7,345 nucleotides of DNA from Candidatus Dormiibacterota bacterium. GTDB taxonomy: Bacteria > Chloroflexota > Dormibacteria > Aeolococcales > Aeolococcaceae. This document shows positions 1 to 5,678 of this stretch, piece after piece. The DNA is taken from contig DAIDIX010000089.1 of NCBI GenBank assembly GCA_027451645.1, positions 1-7,345 of the forward strand, read 5' to 3'. Under the pieces are notes generated by a model. That model saw only the letters and a program-made list of their open reading frames with translations. It did not search any database and had not been told where the DNA came from. Numbering within the stretch: the first letter of the stretch is position 1; every line of letters begins with the position of its first letter. The position numbers and the translations under genes were made by a program.

Positions 1-38
1 ATGTCGGTCATTCCCGTCCCTTTTTGACCGACATTTTC
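1..38 (+). terminator. Hairpin with short T-run, terminator-like
   Basis: Bases 1-10 (ATGTCGGTCA) are the exact reverse complement of 25-34 (TGACCGACAT), with a 14-nt loop. Three T residues follow. A transcript running rightward out of the presumed IS element could end here. The large loop and short T-run make it weak, and the stem may continue to the left of the window. It may simply reflect an inverted copy of the IS repeat unit. Confidence 0.3.
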
Positions 39-72
39 GCTTAACCGTTAGACCGACATTTTCCCTTAACCG
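26..72. repeat. Two 22-bp direct repeats, 25-bp period
   Basis: Bases 26-47 and 51-72 are the same 22-bp unit, GACCGACATTTTC-G/C-CTTAACCG in outline, differing at one position only, with a 3-bp spacer (TTA). A shorter remnant (CGACA) follows at 73-77. Both copies have the same orientation. Confidence 0.85.
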
Positions 73-95
73 CGACACTCACTCCGGGACTGTCT

Positions 96-124
96 CTGCA
101 ATGTCCCCAGATTGCCGATAGAGT
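96..124 (+). promoter_or_regulatory. Candidate promoter for the 131 gene, leaderless geometry
   Basis: TAGAGT at 119-124 fits a TAnnnT -10 element. It sits exactly six bases before the ATG at 131, the spacing that puts the transcript start on the start codon. A poor -35 match (CTGCAA, 96-101) lies 17 bp upstream. The same TAnnnT-N6-ATG layout occurs before the ABC ATPase gene. Confidence 0.25.
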
Positions 125-130
125 GCTGCT

Positions 131-640
131 ATGAGCACTTCAGCATCCACATCAGATTTCCGTCCTGTTCTTCGCTATGCGAATCTTTTTGTCCACCTTC
201 CACGAGGGAGCCAGGTACGTGCTTCGCGGAAGGCTGCCCGTACCCTTCTCGCAGAGCTCAAGCCCGGCGATGCTGCGACTGTCAACGGAACCACATACCG
301 TGTAGCACACGCGAACGCGTCGTTTTTCGAGCCAGGAGCAAACCACTTCAGCAACTGGCGCACGAAGGTGCTTTTGGCTAATGGCCATATCCTTGCAGCA
401 CGAACCCGGAGCGAGATGCGGACAATTGCGGAGATCGACACAGATCCCGCTTCAGCACATATTGGTAGCGGATCCAAGAAGTTCCAATTTGCGAGCGATG
501 CAGAATGCCTGGCCTTCGCCAGGGACAGTGCAGCTCTCACAGACCACTTTCTTCCTGCCATCTCAGAACGCAGGGCTGCTGCACGTGAGGAAGCGCTTCG
601 CAATCAGGGAAGCCGGATCACTTCAGGCGAACTCGCGTAA
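131..640 (+). CDS. Hypothetical protein, 169 residues
   Basis: I do not recognise this protein. It is predicted soluble, without a signal peptide or membrane segment. The N-terminus (residues 1-10) is Ser/Thr-rich. A basic segment follows (about 25-40, several Arg/Lys), then a probable beta-rich region with VNGTTYRVAH (51-60) and NHFSNWRTKVLLANG (71-85). The C-terminal third is helical and charged, with the run SERRAAAREEALR (145-157). The start is well fixed: an in-frame TAG at 119-121 lies just upstream and no other start codon intervenes. There is no convincing Shine-Dalgarno; the TAnnnT box six bases before the ATG suggests a leaderless message. The gene stands alone, between the presumed IS end and the exporter operon. 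A 142-codon open frame on the opposite strand (175-603) is the alternative reading. I prefer the + strand because codon composition looks more natural there and the upstream stop fits. Confidence 0.6.
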   Translation: MSTSASTSDFRPVLRYANLFVHLPRGSQVRASRKAARTLLAELKPGDAATVNGTTYRVAHANASFFEPGANHFSNWRTKVLLANGHILAARTRSEMRTIAEIDTDPASAHIGSGSKKFQFASDAECLAFARDSAALTDHFLPAISERRAAAREEALRNQGSRITSGELA

Positions 641-694
641 GCAGTGGCGGATTACGACCCAGCACGTCCCGTACTGCTCTTCAATGACAGGAAC

Positions 695-712
695 TGCATG
701 TAATGGCATGCA
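695..712. promoter_or_regulatory. Inverted repeat TGCATG-N6-CATGCA, candidate operator
   Basis: TGCATG (695-700) and CATGCA (707-712) form a perfect 6-bp inverted repeat with a 6-bp spacer, about 80 bp before the ABC ATPase start. An 18-bp dyad of this kind suits a dimeric repressor. TGCA-containing words are common in this window, which lowers the weight of the match. Confidence 0.3.
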
Positions 713-724
713 TCTATTCAGCCT

Positions 725-747
725 CCCAGTTCCTTTCCTGAACTGGG
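725..747. promoter_or_regulatory. Inverted repeat CCCAGTTC-N7-GAACTGGG, candidate operator or leader hairpin
   Basis: CCCAGTTC (725-732) and GAACTGGG (740-747) are perfect 8-bp inverted repeats around a 7-bp centre, ending 45 bp before the ATPase start codon. No T-run follows on either strand, so it is not a simple terminator. As DNA it is a good candidate operator for a dimeric regulator of the exporter. As RNA it would form a leader stem-loop, provided transcription starts upstream. Its centre lies about 32 bp (three helical turns) from that of the 695-712 dyad. Confidence 0.4.
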
Positions 748-773
748 GCACCTCCATCACCTCCTCCACACTC

Positions 774-791
774 CACCGGGTACGATATCGT
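774..791 (+). promoter_or_regulatory. Start-proximal box with TACGAT -10 and 10-bp palindrome
   Basis: The box reads CACCGGGTACGATATC (774-789). TACGAT (781-786) fits a TAnnnT -10 element six bases before the ATG at 793. ACGATATCGT (782-791) is a perfect palindrome overlapping it. No ribosome site is visible between the box and the start, consistent with a leaderless message. No recognisable -35 is seen. Nearly the same box precedes the MFS gene. Confidence 0.35.
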
Positions 792-792
792 C

Positions 793-1680
793 ATGGGCAC
801 GGCCATCATCACTTCACAACTGAGCAAGGACTATGGCCAGGGACGTGGACTTGACTATCTCAGCCTCACGGTAACTGAGGGTGAGATCTTCGGGTTTCTT
901 GGACCAAACGGTGCAGGGAAGACCACAACCATTCGGCTCCTCATGGGCCTCATCCGTCCCACACACGGCACTGCAACCCTCTTCGGACATGACTGCTGGA
1001 CAGATGCTGTCGCCCTGAAGCATATGGTTGGCTACATTCCCGGGGATCTCCCTGCATTTGGTGGCATGCGTGGACATGAAGTCATCAACTACGTTGCAGG
1101 CATGCGGCGCGATGCGGATCTTGCATATGCGACAAGCCTTGCTGAACGGTTTGAGCTCGACCTCAGGATGCGGTATCGCGAGTACTCGCGCGGGAACAAG
1201 CAGAAGCTTGCCATCATCCTCGCCTTCATGCACCATCCACGACTCCTCATCCTTGATGAACCGACAGGTGGTCTCGATCCACTCAACCAGATGGAGTTCC
1301 GGAAGCTTGTCCATGAAGTGATAGCGAAAGGTGCCACCATCTTTCTCTCCTCCCACATCCTTGCCGAGGTTGAGGAGACGTGTGACCACATCGGCATCAT
1401 CAGAAACGGCTCCCTTGTCCAGGTAACTGAGCTTGACACGCTCCGTTCCATGCAGCGGAAGGGAGTTACCATCACATTCGAGGGCAGCGTCCCCACCGAA
1501 CGGCTCTCTGCACTTGGCAACATCAGCGATCTTGTCACCACAGACACATCTGCCACCTTCACCATAAGCGGATCCTTCAGTCCGCTCATAGCAGCGCTCC
1601 AAGGAGCGAACGTACGGGAATTTGCCAGCCACGAACCCACCCTTGAGGAGATCTTCCTCTCTCTCTACGGAACGAAATAG
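793..1680 (+). CDS. ABC exporter ATP-binding subunit, 295 residues
   Basis: This is the cytoplasmic ATPase that would power the permease encoded six bases downstream. All core ABC motifs are visible: Walker A GPNGAGKT (37-44), signature YSRGNKQKL (131-139), Walker B LLILDEP (151-157) with catalytic E156, D-loop GGLDP (159-163) and H-loop His188 in LSSHIL. The Q-loop position reads GYIPGD (80-85), with Gly where Gln or Glu is usual. The C-terminal extension ends with EPTLEEIFLSLYG (281-293), typical of ATPases partnering ABC-2 permeases (BcrA/NatA-like drug, antibiotic or ion exporters). The YSRGN-K/R-QK signature variant is, to my knowledge, common in antibiotic exporters of the COG3559-linked type. 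Length is normal for the family. The start is ATG, the first in frame to preserve the N-terminal beta strand. No Shine-Dalgarno is seen. The substrate cannot be told from sequence. Confidence 0.95.
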   Translation: MGTAIITSQLSKDYGQGRGLDYLSLTVTEGEIFGFLGPNGAGKTTTIRLLMGLIRPTHGTATLFGHDCWTDAVALKHMVGYIPGDLPAFGGMRGHEVINYVAGMRRDADLAYATSLAERFELDLRMRYREYSRGNKQKLAIILAFMHHPRLLILDEPTGGLDPLNQMEFRKLVHEVIAKGATIFLSSHILAEVEETCDHIGIIRNGSLVQVTELDTLRSMQRKGVTITFEGSVPTERLSALGNISDLVTTDTSATFTISGSFSPLIAALQGANVREFASHEPTLEEIFLSLYGTK

Positions 1681-1686
1681 CCGCAT

Positions 1687-3306
1687 ATGCGACCCTGGAT
1701 ACTCCGCCTTCACCGTGTCGGTTTTGCAGCAACGACTGCTGTGGCGCTCCTCACTACTGTACTGAGTACCATCTCCTTCCCCATCATTGCTGGCCACACT
1801 GCAGCATCCCGCTTTGCATTTGGACAGAGTGTGGAGATTTCTGCCCAGTCGCTTGCATGGCTCATTCCCCTCCCTACATCACCAGATACCCTGGGAGGTT
1901 TTCTCCTCTGGAAAGGATATGACTTCCTCTGCCTTGCCTACCCATTCTGGGCAGTCATGGCAGGTGCAGGTGCAGTCCGTGGAGATGAGGAGCGTGGCAT
2001 AGTCTCCCAGCTCCTCACTGCAGGAGTTGCCCGTACGGAATACCTCCTCAAACGGGCATTCGGCTTTGCATCAGTATCAGTCAGCTCCATTGCACTCGTT
2101 GGACTCATCACATGGATTTCGTCATATACCACAGGAACTCCCCTCCATCCCGGTGGAGTGGTCGGAGCTTCCATTGCCCTCTTTGCACTCACCTGGTCCT
2201 GCTATGGACTCACCATCCTCATCTCCCAGGAGTTCTCCATTTCCCGTGTTGCCTCAGGCGTTGCAGGCATTGTCCTCATTCTCCTTTTCCTCGTCTCCAG
2301 CTATGCCCGATCCAGTGCAGGTGCAGCCTGGCTTAACTACCTCTCACCGTTCGGGTGGTACTACCGTACCCGGGCACTTGCACCTGGAGGCATCTTCGAT
2401 ATCCCGTCAGTCGCTGCGCTTCTCATACTTGGATGTGCTGCAACTGCAGGTGCTGCAGTGCTGTACCGGTTCCGCGATGATGGTGCTGCAACCATCCGCC
2501 GCATCCGATCCCACAGGCCTGAGCGTCCTCTCACACTCGTGGCTTCCCGGATTCTCCGCATTCCTACCCTTCGTGGAGTGTGGACGCACCGCATTCTCCT
2601 CTCCATCTGGATTGGAGCCATCACCTGCACGCTCATCATCCTTGTCGACATTGCACGGGGCACAGCTGACATCTTCACCACAAACCCTGCACTCCAGGCA
2701 TATCTCCGGGGATATGGGGGAAGTCCTGCAGCTGGCCTTGTCGAGGTTACTGGCTTCGGCGTGATGCAGCTGCTGCTCTCCATCTTTGTCATCACACAGG
2801 TGTCTGAATGGTCAATAGAGGACCAGAATGGACTGCTTGAACTTGCCCTCTCCCAGCCACGCCACCGAAGAGCCATCGTCATTGAACGCCTCACCCAGCT
2901 GCTTTCCATGGTTGGCATCATCTCATTTGTCTCGCTGACGCTTGCATTCCTTGATGCTGATCTTGTGGGAGTGCATATTCTTCCCGGGCCCTACTACCTT
3001 GCTGCAGTCATGCTCTGGCCCTTTGCAATGACATTTGCATGCATTGGGGCTGCACTTGTTGGCAGCATACCGAGACTCACTGTCATCATTCTTGCTGCAC
3101 TGACAGTCATCTCATACTTCCTGTATGACCTCGCTCCCATCTTCCGATGGCCAGACTGGATTGCAAACCTCTCAATGTATACGCTATACGGTACTCCGTA
3201 CCATGGAGGAATCTTCTTTGGCGGACTCTTTGCCATGTGCATCATTATTGGACTCGGAACGCTCATTGCAGGGAAAACCATGCGAGAACGGAGTGTCGGG
3301 ACATAG
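1687..3306 (+). CDS. ABC-2 type exporter permease, two fused six-helix halves, 539 residues
   Basis: This is the membrane channel of the exporter, partnering the ATPase encoded six bases upstream; the two are surely co-transcribed. About twelve hydrophobic segments can be placed, near residues 11-33, 79-97, 126-148, 158-180, 187-205, 238-260, 303-321, 357-375, 404-424, 434-459, 464-482 and 506-528. The protein is an internal tandem duplication. An acidic coupling motif after the second helix of each half reads RGDEERGIVSQLLTAGV (98-114) and then SIEDQNGLLELALSQP (376-391). A basic cytoplasmic linker (about 261-300) joins the halves. Length and duplicated build match the COG3559 group ('exporter of polyketide antibiotics', TnrB3-like). 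One gene therefore supplies both membrane halves, while the ATPase would act as a homodimer. The start lacks a ribosome site and sits in a CGCATATGCG palindrome, so translation probably depends on coupling to the ATPase gene. Substrate unknown. Confidence 0.9.
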   Translation: MRPWILRLHRVGFAATTAVALLTTVLSTISFPIIAGHTAASRFAFGQSVEISAQSLAWLIPLPTSPDTLGGFLLWKGYDFLCLAYPFWAVMAGAGAVRGDEERGIVSQLLTAGVARTEYLLKRAFGFASVSVSSIALVGLITWISSYTTGTPLHPGGVVGASIALFALTWSCYGLTILISQEFSISRVASGVAGIVLILLFLVSSYARSSAGAAWLNYLSPFGWYYRTRALAPGGIFDIPSVAALLILGCAATAGAAVLYRFRDDGAATIRRIRSHRPERPLTLVASRILRIPTLRGVWTHRILLSIWIGAITCTLIILVDIARGTADIFTTNPALQAYLRGYGGSPAAGLVEVTGFGVMQLLLSIFVITQVSEWSIEDQNGLLELALSQPRHRRAIVIERLTQLLSMVGIISFVSLTLAFLDADLVGVHILPGPYYLAAVMLWPFAMTFACIGAALVGSIPRLTVIILAALTVISYFLYDLAPIFRWPDWIANLSMYTLYGTPYHGGIFFGGLFAMCIIIGLGTLIAGKTMRERSVGT

Positions 3307-3325
3307 GCAATGATGAGCCTGAGAG

Positions 3326-3364
3326 AAAAAATACGTCGTCACCCACCCATCTTGATGACGACGT
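3326..3364 (-). terminator. Intrinsic terminator facing against the flanking genes
   Basis: ACGTCGTCA (3333-3341) and TGACGACGT (3356-3364) form a perfect 9-bp stem with a 14-nt loop. Read on the minus strand, the stem is followed by A then six T (3331-3326), the classic intrinsic terminator layout. Read on the plus strand there is no T-run after the stem. Both neighbouring genes are on the plus strand, so this would stop antisense transcripts entering the permease gene from the MFS side. The loop is larger than usual. Confidence 0.6.
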
Positions 3365-3366
3365 GC

Positions 3367-3379
3367 TCGTAGTCTACGA
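3367..3379. promoter_or_regulatory. 13-bp palindrome TCGTAGTCTACGA, candidate operator of the MFS gene
   Basis: TCGTAG-T-CTACGA is perfectly symmetric around a single central base and ends 30 bp before the MFS start codon. TAGTCT within it (3370-3375) also fits a TAnnnT -10 element. A repressor bound here would block such a promoter. No regulator gene lies in the window. Confidence 0.35.
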
Positions 3380-3394
3380 AGAACGAACGGACAT

Positions 3395-3409
3395 CACCCG
3401 GACGATATC
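3395..3409 (+). promoter_or_regulatory. Second copy of the exporter start box
   Basis: CACCCGGACGATATC directly abuts the MFS ATG and closely matches CACCGGGTACGATATC at 774-789 before the ABC ATPase gene. They share CACC, GG and the 8-mer ACGATATC. The box lacks purine-rich Shine-Dalgarno character. The spacing to the ATG is three bases shorter than in the first copy, so a leaderless -10 reading fits the first copy but not this one. Confidence 0.35.
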
Positions 3410-4666
3410 ATGACATCCCACGAACGGAACCGCATTCCACGGCCAGTGCTCATCATTGCCATCATTGCTGCAGTGATGTGGATGGGAGCCTCATCTGTGC
3501 TCCCTTTTCTTCCCGTCATTGTCCGCGAGCAGCATGCTTCATACACCCTTCTTGGAGCAATCATCGGAGCCTACTACATTGGCAGCATCATTGCTCCGTT
3601 CCCCATTGGACGTCTCTCGGATTCCATTGGCCACAGGAGAATAATCATCGGGGCACTGGTCCTCTATCTTGGAGCAAACATTGCCTTCCTGCTCCCATTA
3701 CCCACGGAACTCTATATTGTGTGGCGGCTCCTGCAGGGACTCAGTGCCAGTGCAGCAGAGGTAGCATCGCTTTCCGCAATAGCCCTCCTCACACCTCCAG
3801 AACGGCGCGGCCAGGCGTACAGCACGGTAACTGCAGCAGTGTCCATTGGCATTGCCATAGGGCCAGTCATCGGTGCACTGTACACTGTTGCTGGTTCTTC
3901 AGCAGTCTTCATCACTGCAAGTGCTGCAAGTGCTGTTGCCCTCGGCCTTGCCCTGTTCGTGCTGCACATTCCTGAATCGCTCAGCACAGACGAAGCACAA
4001 GGCGACAAGCAATCTCACACTTCTCAACAGCCAGACCGGATCATCCGGCGGGTTGTCCTTGGTGCTATCACGGTCAACATTGGCTGGGGACTCCTCATTG
4101 GCAACTACGATACGAACTGGACACTCCTTATGCAGTTCCGTCATGCAGGAGCCTTCGCCATCAGCATGTCATGGACACTCTTCGCCATTCCGTTTGGTGC
4201 ATTTGCCTGGCTTGGTGGATGGCTCGCAGATCACCGAGATCAGCGGACTGTCATCCTGATCACTGCATGCATGGGTGGATTCCTTAGCATCCTGTATCCC
4301 TACCTCGGCTCGTACGGCCTGCTCCTTGCCTTCGCACCAATAGAGGCAGTTACAGAAGTGCTCATGACTCCTGCACTTCAGTCCATCGTTACTGGAGTGG
4401 TGCCCCGGGAGCGCATCGGAACCCTCCAGGGACTCCTTGCAACAGCAACAAATGTTTTCTCTGCAGCAGGTGCAGTCATTGCAGGTTTTCTCTGGAACTT
4501 TGGTCCGAAGTACCCATTTGCTCTGGCAGGTGGCGCACTTGCCCTGCTAGCAGTAACTGCCCGCATCCTCTGGAATCCCTACAAGCGGCAATATGTGCCG
4601 AAAGGACCTGCGCCACCGTTCCTCCAGGAAGGGACATTTCTAACTCCATCCATCCCTGAGGAATAG
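3410..4666 (+). CDS. MFS efflux transporter, DHA1-like drug:proton antiporter, 418 residues
   Basis: This is an inner-membrane secondary transporter of the major facilitator superfamily. About twelve hydrophobic segments occur in two groups of six, separated by a polar, charged cytoplasmic loop (about 189-212, STDEAQGDKQSHTSQQPDR). Motif A between helices 2 and 3 is clear: GRLSDSIGHRR (67-77). A degenerate second copy, GGWLADHRDQRT (269-280), sits in the matching place of the second half. The antiporter motif C region reads SIGIAIGPVIGALY (145-158) in helix 5, which points to export rather than uptake. Arg106 in RLLQG (106-110) matches the conserved motif B arginine of helix 4. Length is typical for DHA1. 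The short N-terminus (MTSHERNRIPRP) fits the ATG at 3410. No ribosome site is seen. It lies downstream of the ABC exporter but has its own 103-bp upstream region. The substrate is not predictable. Confidence 0.92.
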   Translation: MTSHERNRIPRPVLIIAIIAAVMWMGASSVLPFLPVIVREQHASYTLLGAIIGAYYIGSIIAPFPIGRLSDSIGHRRIIIGALVLYLGANIAFLLPLPTELYIVWRLLQGLSASAAEVASLSAIALLTPPERRGQAYSTVTAAVSIGIAIGPVIGALYTVAGSSAVFITASAASAVALGLALFVLHIPESLSTDEAQGDKQSHTSQQPDRIIRRVVLGAITVNIGWGLLIGNYDTNWTLLMQFRHAGAFAISMSWTLFAIPFGAFAWLGGWLADHRDQRTVILITACMGGFLSILYPYLGSYGLLLAFAPIEAVTEVLMTPALQSIVTGVVPRERIGTLQGLLATATNVFSAAGAVIAGFLWNFGPKYPFALAGGALALLAVTARILWNPYKRQYVPKGPAPPFLQEGTFLTPSIPEE

Positions 4667-4673
4667 TTCAACC

Positions 4674-4687
4674 CAACTGCACAGTTG
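4674..4687 (+). terminator. Weak stem-loop just after the MFS stop
   Basis: CAACT (4674-4678) pairs with AGTTG (4683-4687) around GCAC, seven bases after the TAG of the MFS gene. Only ATTCCT follows, so intrinsic termination would be inefficient. It may act as a 3' end stabiliser. Confidence 0.2.
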
Positions 4688-4723
4688 ATTCCTCACATAA
4701 AACCAAAGGCGGCTGGCACTGCA

Positions 4724-4739
4724 CGTGACCGAAGTCACG
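4724..4739 (-). terminator. TTCG tetraloop hairpin on the minus strand
   Basis: CGTGAC (4724-4729) and GTCACG (4734-4739) pair perfectly around four bases. Read on the minus strand the loop is TTCG, the extra-stable C(UUCG)G tetraloop. It lies downstream of the minus-strand lipoprotein gene. The T-rich stretch TTTGGTTTTA comes about 17 bases later, too far for a standard terminator. A transcript end or processing barrier is possible. Confidence 0.3.
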
Positions 4740-4806
4740 GTTCCTCAAGCAGATTCAACGCACCCGCTGTTGCCAACAGGTGTATCCCCCAACGTTGACT
4801 GCGAAG

Positions 4807-4827
4807 AAGGCCGCCGCCTTGGCTTTT
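4807..4827 (+). terminator. Candidate terminator for rightward transcripts
   Basis: AAGGC (4807-4811) pairs with GCCTT (4816-4820) around CGCC, followed by GGC and four T (4824-4827), then a C/T-rich tract. The stem is short and the T-run is displaced by three bases. It would end the exporter transcripts before the convergent lipoprotein gene. Confidence 0.3.
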
Positions 4828-4956
4828 CCCCCTCTGTTTTCTCAAACAGTGACATTACTGTAACATGCCCTCTTGGACACAAAACGGACAATATGGGCTA
4901 CTTGATCGGGTCATGAAGTCTGACACTTGCTGCCGCATAGCGGAGTTGTGGGAATC

Positions 4957-5595
4957 TCACGAGAAGTTTGAAGACAGCGGAGTATAGTAGGAGACGAACC
5001 ATTTTCCAGTGCTTGTCTGCACAACCCAGTACTTTGTTGTTGATGAGCTCGAACCGCCTGCGCTGCTGCTAGCGCATTGTGCCTGAACAGTCCCATTGTT
5101 CCCCTTGATGCTTTCCGAATACTTGCACTTCTGCCCTGCAGGTTTTGCCTGGGAGAGCGCCTGATTGATTGCGGACGCAGGAAGATGAAATCCGGAAAGC
5201 AGGTACGCTGTTACCTGGACAGAGGCAAGACTCATCATGCTGCAGTCATCCTCAAGGGGCTGATCCGAGACGTAGGAAACTGCTGCAACAGCTGAATCTG
5301 CACCTCCGCTCTTGTCAAGGATCGTTCCTGATGCAGAGGGTGATGGAGCAGTGGCTGTTCCAGAGGCCAGCGAGGTGAACTTCGCTTCGCACTGGGATAC
5401 TGTCGTGATGGACGGTGAACTGAAGGCTATCGGATACGCCACCCCATTAACAACGGCTGTCGTGTTCTTTGCATATGATCCCGCTGTAGACGAGGAGGAG
5501 TGTGCATTATTCGCTGTTCCACACCCGGCAAGAGAACCTGCGGCTATTAATGCAACCAAACAACCAACTGATGCGATGATTCGTGAAACCTTCAT
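4957..5595 (-). CDS. Secreted lipoprotein of unknown function, 212 residues
   Basis: I do not recognise the family. The N-terminus is a textbook lipoprotein signal: MKVSR, a hydrophobic core, then lipobox LAGC (22-25), so mature protein would be lipidated at Cys25 and anchored outside the cytoplasmic membrane. Ser/Thr-rich linkers occur at 33-46 and 176-187. The folded part contains four more cysteines (69, 118, 157, 174), enough for two disulphides. The C-terminus is rich in aromatics: KYWVVQTSTGKWFVSYY (188-204). The frame stays open 17 codons further upstream, but ATG at 5593-5595 is chosen because it gives a normal signal peptide. GGAG (5598-5601) lies only two bases before the ATG, unusually close. 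A TTGACA hexamer (5629-5634, minus strand) has no good -10 at 16-18 bp, so a private promoter is unproven. It follows the metallopeptidase and mini-gene in the same direction and could be co-transcribed with them. Confidence 0.8.
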   Translation of the reverse strand: MKVSRIIASVGCLVALIAAGSLAGCGTANNAHSSSSTAGSYAKNTTAVVNGVAYPIAFSSPSITTVSQCEAKFTSLASGTATAPSPSASGTILDKSGGADSAVAAVSYVSDQPLEDDCSMMSLASVQVTAYLLSGFHLPASAINQALSQAKPAGQKCKYSESIKGNNGTVQAQCASSSAGGSSSSTTKYWVVQTSTGKWFVSYYTPLSSNFS

Positions 5596-5678
5596 ATCTC
5601 CGTACCCCAAACCAATTTCAGTAGAACATGTCAATTCATCCAGCACATGCTACCACCAAAAGGCACCTGCACCCATTG

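Larger units (their letters stand above)
1..77. mobile_element. Probable end of an IS21-like insertion sequence (multiple terminal repeats; body outside window)
   Basis: Read on the minus strand from base 77 the sequence starts TGTCGCGGTTAAGGGAAAA. TGTCGGTC-type units follow that end in CGGTTAAGSGAAAA, with a 25-bp period. IS21-family elements begin with TG, end with CA, and carry several short direct repeats inside each end where the transposase binds, and this array has that design. The tip would be the CA at 76-77, with the element extending left out of the window. No transposase gene is visible, so the family is inferred from end structure only. It could instead be an unrelated small iterated repeat. 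Confidence 0.35.
4667..4956. other. Convergent intergenic region with several stem-loops
   Basis: This 290-bp gap lies between the convergent MFS (+) and lipoprotein (-) genes. I find no believable gene in it; the 63-codon + frame at 4725-4916 has no ribosome site or recognisable motif. Besides the hairpins listed separately it holds CTGTT-GCC-AACAG (4767-4779), ACAGT-N6-ACTGT (4846-4861) and CCGC-ATA-GCGG (4933-4943). None carries a long T-run. Confidence 0.6.

Noticed and set aside
175..603. 142-codon minus-strand frame opposite the 131-640 gene
   Set aside because: It is rich in Arg, Ser and Ala as expected of an antisense shadow, with no ribosome site.
756..768. ATCACCTCC, resembling the 3' end of 16S rRNA
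   Set aside because: It lies in a CACCTCC-rich stretch with no other rRNA similarity. The match is short and likely chance.
1682..1691. CGCATATGCG palindrome over the permease start codon
   Set aside because: A 10-bp palindrome at one site, partly fixed by the ATG, is too short to call regulatory. No partner site was found nearby.
814..1797. 327-codon open frame on the minus strand
   Set aside because: It is antisense to the ABC ATPase, whose motifs are complete on the plus strand. Its translation shows no domain.
1960..1974. Recurrent GCAGGTGCA word (also near 2316, 4469 and 5663)
   Set aside because: In the permease it encodes Ala-Gly-Ala with favoured GCA and GGT codons. It looks like codon and TGCA bias rather than a dedicated signal such as an uptake or Chi sequence.
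2027..2764. 245-codon plus-strand frame inside the permease gene
   Set aside because: It is rich in Ser, Pro and Leu, a frame-shifted shadow of a membrane-protein gene. The permease frame has clear helices and duplicated motifs.
4667..4798. Read-through extension of the MFS protein (43 in-frame codons after TAG)
   Set aside because: The extension has no motif and the protein already ends at a normal MFS length. It serves as a chance control for the TAG finding at 5805.
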